From the NCBI GenBank assembly GCA_949296305.1, contig CASFOT010000083.1:1-36941 (forward strand): a DNA stretch of 36,941 bases. The letters run 5' to 3'. Source of the DNA: an uncultured Erysipelotrichaceae bacterium (GTDB lineage: Bacteria; Bacillota_I; Bacilli_A; Erysipelotrichales; Erysipelotrichaceae). Below the pieces are notes generated by a model. It worked only from the letters and a program-made list of their open reading frames with translations. It had not been told where the DNA came from and did not search any database. Below, in pieces: positions 24,342 to 31,817 of this stretch (the stretch's first letter is position 1; every line of letters starts with the position of its first letter). The position numbers and the translations under genes are program-made.

Positions 24342-26276
24342 TTACATGATCTGGATCACTCGCTCCAGATAATCAATTAGTTCATCTTCATTTGGCAGCG
24401 ACAACAAAACATTTACCAATTGTGAGGATGCGGCGATCTTATTGATGAGATCATAAATATGGATCATCTCCGGATCGATCTGCGGTTCATGGGCACTGAC
24501 GAACACCAATCGAACCGGCTGTCCTTTTTCTTGAACATTTCCATGAATAACACCGATGCAAATGCCATTATGAAGTGCATCGTTCACTAACGGATGAGGA
24601 AAAAACACACCATTGTCGATATACGTTGGATATACCTTTTCACGATCGACCACATGTTGGACATAGCTTCGTTCATCGGTGATGTTCCCTTCTTGTTCCA
24701 AACGTTTCGCACACAGAGAAACGATCGTTTCAAAATCGATATCTTCATCCATAAACAGCACTTTCCTTCGATCAAAAACAGCATGGAAAATTGCTGCGCT
24801 GGAAGAAGCAGCCACATGACGACTCAAAAAGCTTTCGATCCTGCGGATCTCATTTTCCCCTGGCAGCTGCGTAATTTCGATCAATGGCAGGGAAAGTTTC
24901 TGATCAAGCACCATATCAGAGATGATCAGCTGCGCCGGATATTCCTTCAGTGCATCTGGCAGCTGTTGCAAAGGCACTTGGCAGACAATTTCTAATTTAT
25001 CCCTGAATTCTTGTTTTAACCACATGCTGAGAAGATTAGCAAAACTTTGCGAAGTTCCATTGATCAAGATCGTCGGCACACAAATGCTCTGTGCTTTTAA
25101 GAACGGCATGACATACATGGTCAAGAAGGAAATTTCATCTTCACTCATATACAGGCCATATCGCTCATGTATGATCGGAACGATCAGCATCGTAATTTCA
25201 TATGCAAAAGCGTATTTGGTCTTTACCTCTTGAAGCAATGGATTTGTCAACTGATAATCGACCAATAATCGTTTAATGGCAAACTGTAGATGAATGCGGA
25301 AATTATCAAACAAAGAAGGCATGCTGGAAAAATCATAACCATATTTTTCTCTGATCTGCTGAGTAAATTCATCGGCGATCTCATCGCTTTCACTACCAAT
25401 CGCATTCCCTTGGCGGATGCTGTAGAAACCTAATGTTTCAACATAGTTCTGCAATAGATTCATGTCCGCTTTTGATAAAGTCAACCGCAAATCAGTCAAT
25501 AAATTATGCAGCATCCGCGTCAATACTTCGTTGCGATGGAACAACTGCACTTCTCTTTTGATCTCATACCCATTTTCAATTCTTACCATCGTAAAAAAGA
25601 TCATCCATGAAATTGTATAAATGATCTGATCCGATAATACGATGGCATTACCTTTGCAAAAACAACTGACATAATCCACGATTCCGTTCAGTTCTTCTAA
25701 ATCCACATAATCTTTTGTCAATTGATACAGATGCAGATCCATCAGCTTATTAGAAACATAGATTTCCTCTTTTGCGATTCGATAAAACAGCGTGCGTAAC
25801 TCTGCTTCATCTGATTCAATATGGATCTTCCCATTCTCTAACGTAAGCGTGTGAAAATGATATTTGCTTTTTAACAGCTGTATAAACGAAGTCAGATCCT
25901 TATAAATCGTCTGTTCTGACACAAACAGTTCCTCTGCCAGATCAGCTAAACTCATCTGATAAGATTGGAACAGCTGTCCTAACATATAGTATTTTCTTTC
26001 CATTGGTGTAGAAGCAATCTGTTTCCCGTCAACAGCATCCATCAATGACAGGCATTCACGAATTCTCGCAATATTTTCCTGCATGATAAAATAACCTGTC
26101 CGTTTGCTCGATTGGATCATACAGTGGCTGTTCATCAACATCATATTGATGCTGGCAATATCATTACGCACTGTACGATCGCTGACTTTTAGCTTTTCTG
26201 CAATCGTAGCCGCATAGATTCCTTTTGGATGATTCAAAATATATGTGATCACTTTTCGCTGCCTATCTGTCAACAT
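24342..26276 (-). CDS. PRD-containing transcriptional regulator with EIIA domain (BglG/LicR type)
   Basis: 644 aa. An N-terminal winged HTH (about 5-45) and a second HTH near 105-135 are followed by two PRD domains (about 185-290 and 300-395). Next come an EIIB-like domain (about 400-490) and an EIIA-like domain (about 505-644) with the phosphorylatable histidine in FFPHP (His561). PRD2 keeps a histidine in FRIHLQFAIKRL (His329). The EIIB-like domain has INGTSQS where a cysteine is expected, so that phosphorylation site seems lost. It should activate the PTS operon according to PTS phosphorylation state. It is encoded between EIIC and EIIB. Confidence 0.92.
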   Translation of the reverse strand: MLTDRQRKVITYILNHPKGIYAATIAEKLKVSDRTVRNDIASINMMLMNSHCMIQSSKRTGYFIMQENIARIRECLSLMDAVDGKQIASTPMERKYYMLGQLFQSYQMSLADLAEELFVSEQTIYKDLTSFIQLLKSKYHFHTLTLENGKIHIESDEAELRTLFYRIAKEEIYVSNKLMDLHLYQLTKDYVDLEELNGIVDYVSCFCKGNAIVLSDQIIYTISWMIFFTMVRIENGYEIKREVQLFHRNEVLTRMLHNLLTDLRLTLSKADMNLLQNYVETLGFYSIRQGNAIGSESDEIADEFTQQIREKYGYDFSSMPSLFDNFRIHLQFAIKRLLVDYQLTNPLLQEVKTKYAFAYEITMLIVPIIHERYGLYMSEDEISFLTMYVMPFLKAQSICVPTILINGTSQSFANLLSMWLKQEFRDKLEIVCQVPLQQLPDALKEYPAQLIISDMVLDQKLSLPLIEITQLPGENEIRRIESFLSRHVAASSSAAIFHAVFDRRKVLFMDEDIDFETIVSLCAKRLEQEGNITDERSYVQHVVDREKVYPTYIDNGVFFPHPLVNDALHNGICIGVIHGNVQEKGQPVRLVFVSAHEPQIDPEMIHIYDLINKIAASSQLVNVLLSLPNEDELIDYLERVIQIM

Positions 26277-26363
26277 GTTTTTACCCCTGCTTCTTCTAAT
26301 TATTAGATTATCATATTTTCTTCATCTTATTGAAATAATTAGAAAAATATTTTATTTATGAAA

Positions 26364-26405
26364 CTGCCGCTTCCTGCATGAATCCATCATCGCGAAAAGC
26401 GGCAG
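26364..26405 (-). terminator. Hairpin between EIIC and the regulator gene
   Basis: A perfect 9-bp GC-rich stem (26364-26372 with 26397-26405) with a 24-nt loop, followed on the minus strand by an A/T-rich stretch with short T runs. It lies 13 nt after the EIIC stop codon. It may end part of the transcripts or protect the EIIC message, so EIIC could be made in excess. Confidence 0.6.
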
Positions 26406-26417
26406 CTCAAAACATCA

Positions 26418-27719
26418 CTAGTTATTCTGTAATTCAGCGGCTTTTTGTGCTTCGATTTCTCTTTCTTTACGTAATTCATCTGCTTCCATTGCTTTAAAGA
26501 ACGGATAGTAGAATAGACCCATCAAGCAGACATTAAAGATCGCAAGCACTGCACCCTTCCAATCCATCGTCAATAAGAATGCCTGGAATCCTGGAGGCAG
26601 GAAGCCTGGTGCTTCACCTAAAGGCAAGCTGACGATGCCTGTAGCCATTGCTTGATAAGAAATGATTGCGCAAACTACTGGTCCAAAGACGAATGGAATC
26701 AGCATGTATGGGTTCATGATCATAGGAACACCGAAGATGATCGGCTCATTGATGCCGAAAATAGACGGTACGATACCGATCTTACCAACTGCGTTGAGTG
26801 ATTTTGCCTTTGAACGGCACATCATCAATACAAGCAACAATGTCATACCTGATCCGCTGACCTGCAAGAAGCCAAAGTAGAATCCATATGTAAAGATATG
26901 TGTAGGTTCTAATCCTGCAGCTACGGCATTTGCATTTTCAACCGCATACTGGATCGCGAATGCTGCCCAAACGCTCTGTGTGATCGCAGCACCGTGCAGA
27001 CCGAATACCCACAATAACTGTGTCAAGAAAATGATAATAGCGACAGCCCATACAGAGTCCATAGAAGATACTGCTGGAGCCAACAAACTCATGATGATCT
27101 TAGGGAATGTTGTCTGTCCATAGATTGTGCAAAGACCAGCCACTACACAAGCAAGTACGATGTTTACTGCAAATGGAATCAATGCAGAGAAACTTTCAGA
27201 TACCATGGTAGGAACGCTTTCTGGCATACGGATCGTTAAATGGAATTTCTCGATCATGCGAGCAATTTCAACAACCAGAAGACCGCCAATGATCGAAACG
27301 AATAATCCTTCTGAACCAAAAGAAGTGACATCCCACATCGTTGTTGCAGCAGGATCCACCAAGTTTGCACACAGCGCACACTGTACCAATACAGCACAGA
27401 TGCCATGCATGCTCGTAGCTTTCATGCCATAGCTTTTTGCCAAAGATTCAGCAATGAAAAATGCAGAGAATAAAGACATAATGTTAGTCGTAAAAATGGT
27501 TGGAAAAGTAAATACTGCAGAATGCTCTGTCACCCAAGCGCCAAAGCCTCCGCCAATCAAGTTGCCCAGTCCTAATGGAATCTGGCAGAAGGAACCAACG
27601 ATGATGATCGGAATAATTGCAACCACACCGTTTTTCACCGCTTGCAGATGACGCTGCTGTTCGATCTTCTGTGCGATCGGGAACAGCCATTTCTGCAAAA
27701 AGTTTTGAATTGCTACCAT
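26418..27719 (-). CDS. PTS lactose/cellobiose-family EIIC permease
   Basis: 433 aa with about ten membrane segments. The N terminus (FLQKWLFPIAQKIEQQRHLQAVKNG) and the motifs GFYFGFLQVSGSGMTL and GINEPIIFGVPMIMNPY are hallmarks of the CelB/LicC-type EIIC that binds and translocates beta-glucosides, chitobiose or related sugars. No phospho-beta-glucosidase is encoded nearby. GGGAG lies before the ATG. It is the first gene of the operon, behind the palindrome-rich promoter at 27753-27799. Confidence 0.95.
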   Translation of the reverse strand: MVAIQNFLQKWLFPIAQKIEQQRHLQAVKNGVVAIIPIIIVGSFCQIPLGLGNLIGGGFGAWVTEHSAVFTFPTIFTTNIMSLFSAFFIAESLAKSYGMKATSMHGICAVLVQCALCANLVDPAATTMWDVTSFGSEGLFVSIIGGLLVVEIARMIEKFHLTIRMPESVPTMVSESFSALIPFAVNIVLACVVAGLCTIYGQTTFPKIIMSLLAPAVSSMDSVWAVAIIIFLTQLLWVFGLHGAAITQSVWAAFAIQYAVENANAVAAGLEPTHIFTYGFYFGFLQVSGSGMTLLLVLMMCRSKAKSLNAVGKIGIVPSIFGINEPIIFGVPMIMNPYMLIPFVFGPVVCAIISYQAMATGIVSLPLGEAPGFLPPGFQAFLLTMDWKGAVLAIFNVCLMGLFYYPFFKAMEADELRKEREIEAQKAAELQNN

Positions 27720-27752
27720 AATTTTTCTCCCTCTCCTTTACTAAGATACATA

Positions 27753-27799
27753 ATGTCATGACATCGAAAATTTTATACTATCTTGTCGAATACCGACAA
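27753..27799 (-). promoter_or_regulatory. Promoter with two operator-like palindromes upstream of EIIC
   Basis: On the minus strand TTGTCG (27799-27794) and TATAAA (27777-27772) are spaced 16 bp apart. The -35 is one arm of an inverted repeat TTGTCG-aatac-CGACAA (27783-27799). A perfect 12-bp palindrome ATGTCATGACAT lies at 27753-27764, near the expected transcription start. Both are plausible binding sites, for instance for the PRD regulator encoded in the operon. A further inverted repeat (27806-27813/27820-27827, TTTTCCTA/TAGGAAAA) lies just outside. Confidence 0.55.
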
Positions 27800-27855
27800 A
27801 TAATTTTTTCCTATTCAGTTAGGAAAAGAAATATAAGCGTCTTTCCTATAAATAA

Positions 27856-27864
27856 TGCTATAAT
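27856..27864 (+). promoter_or_regulatory. Extended -10 promoter of the FAD oxidoreductase gene
   Basis: TGCTATAAT is a perfect extended -10. The gene starts 60 nt downstream with AGGAGG in front of its ATG. No convincing -35 was seen. Confidence 0.55.
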
Positions 27865-27924
27865 AACATCGCAGAAGAATATCTATCTATGTAAAACGAG
27901 ACAAAAAATCACAGGAGGAACACT

Positions 27925-29301
27925 ATGAAGTATGATCTAATTATCATTGGAGCAGGTCCAGGCGGGATCTTCTCATGCTATGAAGCATGCCGTTTAGATC
28001 CAACATTGAAAATTGCCGTGTTTGAAGCAGGCAGTCCATTAGAAAAACGGAAATGTCCAATCGATGGAAAACGCATCAAATCCTGCATCAGCTGTCCGAC
28101 TTGTGCCATCATGAATGGTTTTGGCGGTGCGGGCGCTTTTTCCGATGGTAAATACAACATCACGAACGAATTTGGCGGCAACCTCTACGAATATATCGGA
28201 AAACAAGAAGCAATTGATTTAATGGAATATGTCGATTCGATCAATGTAGCCCATGGAGGCGAACATACGAGACTGTTTTCCAATAACAATGCTGAGATCC
28301 GAAAAAAATGCTTAGAAAACGATTTGCATTTGTTAGATGCAAAAGTACGCCATCTGGGCACCGATATCAACTATGTCGTTTTACAAAATCTCTTTGATGA
28401 ATTAAAAGAAAAAGCAGATTTCTACTTCCATACCCGCATCGATGAAGTGAAAAAGCTGGAAGAAGGGTATCAGCTGATATCCGACAAAGGAGAGATCTTT
28501 GAAGGGACCCAATGCATCATCTCCACTGGGCGAAGCGGAAGCAAATGGATGCAGAAAATCTGTAATTCGCTCGACATCAAAACAGAAAGCAATCGTGTCG
28601 ACATCGGTGTCCGCGTCGAATTGCCTGCAGATGTCTTTGCCCATCTGACGGATGAGCTCTATGAAAGCAAGATCGTATATCGTACAGAAAAATTCCAGGA
28701 TAAGGTTCGCACATTCTGTATGAATCCTAGAGGCGTCGTTGTAAATGAAAATACCAACGGCATTGTAACGGTCAACGGCCACAGTTACGAAGATCCATCT
28801 CGTTATACAGATAATACCAACTTTGCCTTACTGGTTTCTAACCATTTCACTGAGCCATTCAAAGACAGCAATGAATATGGTGAAAGCATTGCCCGTTTGT
28901 CCAACATGCTGGGCGGCGGTGTCATCGTTCAGCGTTTCGGTGATCTAATCCGCGGTCAGCGAAGTACAAAAAGCCGAATTGCTGAAAGCTTTATCACACC
29001 GACACTAAATGCTACGCCGGGCGACTTAAGCTTGGTCATCCCAAAACGCCAGATGGATGATATCATCGAAATGATCTATGCATTGGACAAGGTTGCTCCA
29101 GGTACAGCGAACGATGATACCTTGTTGTATGGTGTTGAAGTAAAATTCTATAATATGCAGGTAGAAGTTGATGAAAATCTGGAAACCATGCATAAAGGAC
29201 TGTATGTCATTGGCGACTGCAGCGGTGTAACACATTCATTGTCACATGCAAGTGCCAGCGGTGTGCACGTTGCTCGTCATATCTGCGAGAAAAAGGCATA
29301 A
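27925..29301 (+). CDS. NAD(P)/FAD-dependent oxidoreductase (COG2509-like)
   Basis: 458 aa. An N-terminal FAD-binding Rossmann motif IIIGAGPGGIFSCYEA (7-22) is followed by KRKCP...SCISCPTCAIMNGFGGAGAFSDGK, a cysteine-rich segment typical of the uncharacterised COG2509 family. The C terminus has the second FAD motif GLYVIGDCSGVTHSLSHASASGVHVA. The reaction is unknown; relatives are described only as FAD-dependent dehydrogenases. AGGAGG lies just upstream of the ATG. It is divergent from the PTS operon and monocistronic, with two terminators after it. Confidence 0.88.
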   Translation: MKYDLIIIGAGPGGIFSCYEACRLDPTLKIAVFEAGSPLEKRKCPIDGKRIKSCISCPTCAIMNGFGGAGAFSDGKYNITNEFGGNLYEYIGKQEAIDLMEYVDSINVAHGGEHTRLFSNNNAEIRKKCLENDLHLLDAKVRHLGTDINYVVLQNLFDELKEKADFYFHTRIDEVKKLEEGYQLISDKGEIFEGTQCIISTGRSGSKWMQKICNSLDIKTESNRVDIGVRVELPADVFAHLTDELYESKIVYRTEKFQDKVRTFCMNPRGVVVNENTNGIVTVNGHSYEDPSRYTDNTNFALLVSNHFTEPFKDSNEYGESIARLSNMLGGGVIVQRFGDLIRGQRSTKSRIAESFITPTLNATPGDLSLVIPKRQMDDIIEMIYALDKVAPGTANDDTLLYGVEVKFYNMQVEVDENLETMHKGLYVIGDCSGVTHSLSHASASGVHVARHICEKKA

Positions 29302-29311
29302 TCGAAATAAT

Positions 29312-29341
29312 AAGGAATTGATTTGCTCATCAATTCCTTTT
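29312..29341 (+). terminator. Terminator of the FAD oxidoreductase gene
   Basis: A perfect 11-bp stem (29312-29322 with 29329-29339, loop TTGCTC) ends in a short T run. It begins 10 nt after the stop codon. Confidence 0.82.
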
Positions 29342-29360
29342 CATTTGCATTAACAACAAA

Positions 29361-29385
29361 AAAAGAAGCAAAATCTGCTTCTTTT
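29361..29385. terminator. Second terminator, possibly bidirectional
   Basis: A perfect 10-bp stem AAAAGAAGCA/TGCTTCTTTT (29361-29370 with 29376-29385) with loop AAATC, A-rich on the left and T-rich on the right. It backs up the terminator at 29312-29341. Confidence 0.7.
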
Positions 29386-29478
29386 ATGGCTTTATAATAC
29401 CACAAATCGACCATTTTTTCAAGAATTGAAAGCTGCAGGGATCCGTGTTATCAATTAGAGACACAAGGAGGGGTCACA

Positions 29479-29862
29479 TTGGATCAACTGCAGTTATTCG
29501 AACAATCACAAAATGAAGCGATCATCACCAAACAACATTCTTTAAATGAAAGAAAAGTACAACAGCTCCTGCATTATCAGGCAATGGTATGCAAACAGAT
29601 GGAATGGGTAGAAACCGATCCTGATAAGGTATTTCAGATTGTCCTCCCTATCCTTAAAAGCGGTTATGTTCACGAACAAAACGATCTTCAGATCTTAAAA
29701 AAAGTAATTTTGATCTATTATCATGTTCGTTCATCATTGTCCGATGCCACATCTGATCAAACGATCATCACAGGGATCGTTCAACAATATGCGCTGTTAT
29801 CCGGCATGGGCATTGAAACGCTCGCTCAGCGCGTCTGTACGGCATTGGGAATCGAGGAATGA
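29479..29862 (+). CDS. DUF6323-like helical protein
   Basis: 127 aa from a TTG start. AAGGAGGGG (29465-29473) stands 7 nt before the TTG, making this unusual start credible. The protein is helical, with LNERKVQQLLHYQ, LPILKSGYVHEQNDLQILKKVILIYYHVRSSLSD and GIETLAQRVC. That order of segments (helix, short 'F/Y-V' element, long helical pair) resembles the DUF6323 family as I recall it. The function is unknown. Its stop codon is 4 nt before the next gene, so the two form an operon. Confidence 0.6.
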   Translation: MDQLQLFEQSQNEAIITKQHSLNERKVQQLLHYQAMVCKQMEWVETDPDKVFQIVLPILKSGYVHEQNDLQILKKVILIYYHVRSSLSDATSDQTIITGIVQQYALLSGMGIETLAQRVCTALGIEE

Positions 29863-29866
29863 GAAC

Positions 29867-30604
29867 ATGATGGACTTACAGAGCAGAAAGGCCGATTCGA
29901 TCTTGTTATTTTATCAGGAGCTTTATCGAAAAAAGCAGATCACCAAAACGCATCTGCTTGAGAAACTTCAAGAATATCAACAGATCCTTCGATCCAAAGT
30001 GCTGCAATTCAACCATCAAAACAGCACCTCGATCAGTTTAGAAAATTATGAACGGATCAGAAATGCATTGGATTATCTCTTCTTTCACTCGACGATGACC
30101 ACAGATATCAATGGTACGCTTCATGAGCACTTAGACCGCGGAAAAGAAAAGATCGAGCAAGACCTCTGTCACATTGAGACGCTTATTCAACAACTATTGC
30201 ATCTTCCCTTCCCGTTTTTGAATGATGCCTATCATGATGTGCTGCATGCGTCAGCTTCGTTCTTAAAAAACTGGAAACAAGCAGATGGCTGGCTGAGTTA
30301 TCCAGAAATGACGGAAGATCTACTATATCCTTTGATCGATGGGCTTCCTTTATATCACGATCTCTATCAATTAAAAGGGACAGATCTTGTCATGTATTAT
30401 TTAGAGCGACTGCATACAGAAAGCATGTTCTGCAATACTTTTGCATCTGATCTGCCTCGTTTTTATGAGCATTTTTCAGAAACTAGAGAGCTTCCGATCA
30501 AAGAATTGCTGATCAATTTAAGTGATTTGCTCATCCATCAATGCATCATAGCTCAAATCTTGCATGGAACAAACCAGATCTTGTTGACCTCAGTCGATCA
30601 GTAG
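29867..30604 (+). CDS. DUF6179-like protein, N-terminal part ended by an in-frame TAG
   Basis: 245 codons from the ATG at 29867 (MMDLQSRKADSILLFYQ). GAGG (29854-29857) lies 9 nt upstream. The protein is helical; LKGTDLVMYYLERLHTESMFCNTF resembles the core of the DUF6179 family, which I recall as a neighbour of DUF6323. The reading frame stops at TAG (30602-30604) but continues open and helical in the same frame to 31165. Family members are usually far longer than 245 aa, so this is probably a truncated gene. The function is unknown. Confidence 0.6.
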   Translation: MMDLQSRKADSILLFYQELYRKKQITKTHLLEKLQEYQQILRSKVLQFNHQNSTSISLENYERIRNALDYLFFHSTMTTDINGTLHEHLDRGKEKIEQDLCHIETLIQQLLHLPFPFLNDAYHDVLHASASFLKNWKQADGWLSYPEMTEDLLYPLIDGLPLYHDLYQLKGTDLVMYYLERLHTESMFCNTFASDLPRFYEHFSETRELPIKELLINLSDLLIHQCIIAQILHGTNQILLTSVDQ

Positions 30605-31165
30605 CGTTTCCAACATCTGATCGAAACACAGCAATTGGATCAAAACCAGATCCACTCCGCTTTTATTGCTGTTTTCAAACAGATGCCTGGCCAAGTACAA
30701 ACTTATTTTTACAGCTATGCTGATTGGATCCTTCACGCTGACCTCAGTCACAGCATGATCTGTCACCAGGAACAAGCATTGCTTCCGATCATCCGGATCA
30801 AAAAATATGGCCGCATCCAAAGTTTATCTGCAGTTCTTGATCATTTATACACACTGCCTTCCATTCACAAGCAGACAGCCTTTATCCAAAAACTCGATAT
30901 GGGCATCTACGATTGGATCGATCTATTAGATCAATGGCTTTTGACAGAGGAAGAACTGAAATTCTTGTTTCACTCAATGGATGAAATCAGCATACAGATC
31001 TTATGGGAAGCCTTGAAAAAAGAATATATGACCGACAGCATCTTTGAATTGGAACACATTGCTCAAAATGAAGATATCCGTTGGCTCTCTGTCTTTATTG
31101 CGTGCTTACGGCAGCAACGATCAAACTGGCTGCACAAGCCAAATGTCCGATACGATTTTACCTAA
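30605..31165 (+). pseudogene. C-terminal remainder of the interrupted DUF6179-like gene
   Basis: The frame of the preceding gene continues directly after the TAG (RFQHLIETQQLDQNQ...) for 186 codons to a TAA at 31163-31165. No Shine-Dalgarno sequence or ATG stands near its beginning; the only early start-like codon is a TTG at 30635. The peptide is helical, with WIDLLDQWLLTEEELKFLFHSMDEISIQIL. Joined, the two parts give about 432 residues in one frame. This suggests a single nonsense change rather than two genes; readthrough cannot be excluded. Confidence 0.65.
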
Positions 31166-31202
31166 TACGTTTTTAAATGCAAAAGAAAGATTAAAGAGGT
31201 AA

Positions 31203-31769
31203 TCAGCGTTTACTTTTTTCTGACTTCTCTTTCATTTTTTTGATCAATCGTGCTTCTGCATTTTCCCGCTCACGATATAGAAATGGTGCCCAGGTCTGCT
31301 TCAACAAATCATCCTGATCATGAAAAGATGATAACCGGTCCATATACCACTGTACCTTTTCTTCGATCAGCTGCCGGCATTGTTCAATCCCATATTGATG
31401 CACCATTGCAGTCAGATCATAAGTGACCATACCGATGGCATGCGCCCATGCGGCAATGATCGGATCAGCCGTTTCTTTGGCGATTCCGTGTACGGTCAAA
31501 ATGGTTGCTTTTGCCTGCGGCATCTTTACTCCGCCTTTTGCCCACTGCCGGCATATATCCAGCACTTGATCAATGCGTGCATCCTCGCCCCAGCGCTGCC
31601 GTAATGCAGCTGCCAGCGATTGCAGACAATCGAAACACCAAGCAGCGATCACGATATGATGCTGCTGAGCAATCTGTTCACGAAGCGGCTGCAACAAGAT
31701 GCTGTTGCGGTCAAACAAAATTTGATTATGACGACGTTGTTTTGTTTTTACCTGTTCTAGCCAATCCAT
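31203..31769 (-). CDS. Putative immunity protein (Imm-5-like helical protein)
   Basis: 188 aa, helical. The core AAWCFDCLQSLAAAL, IDQVLDICRQWAKGGVKMPQAKATILTVHGIAKE, then AAWAHAIGMVTYDLTAMVHQYGI, recalls the repeated-helix 'putative immunity protein' family. In that family W-A-D-C, a P-R-x-A-I-E-A-x-x-x-W-x-x-G-E block and A-A-x-H-x-A repeats are typical. The C terminus is strongly basic (KKMKEKSEKSKR). No toxin gene is seen next to it. AGGAGG lies 6 nt before the ATG. It follows metK, separated by a terminator. Confidence 0.55.
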   Translation of the reverse strand: MDWLEQVKTKQRRHNQILFDRNSILLQPLREQIAQQHHIVIAAWCFDCLQSLAAALRQRWGEDARIDQVLDICRQWAKGGVKMPQAKATILTVHGIAKETADPIIAAWAHAIGMVTYDLTAMVHQYGIEQCRQLIEEKVQWYMDRLSSFHDQDDLLKQTWAPFLYRERENAEARLIKKMKEKSEKSKR

Positions 31770-31781
31770 CTGATGCCTCCT

Positions 31782-31811
31782 AAAAGAGCCTCTCCTTGAT
31801 CAAGGAGAGGC
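31782..31811 (-). terminator. Terminator of metK
   Basis: A perfect 24-nt self-complementary sequence (31788-31811, 5' end GCCTCTCC) is followed on the minus strand by TCTTTTA. It begins 6 nt past the metK stop codon and lies just before the ribosome binding site of the immunity-protein gene. Confidence 0.85.
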
Positions 31812-31817
31812 AATGAA

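Noticed and set aside
31788-31811. 24-nt perfect palindrome as an operator
   Set aside because: It is followed by TCTTTTA on the minus strand directly after the metK stop, so it is a terminator.
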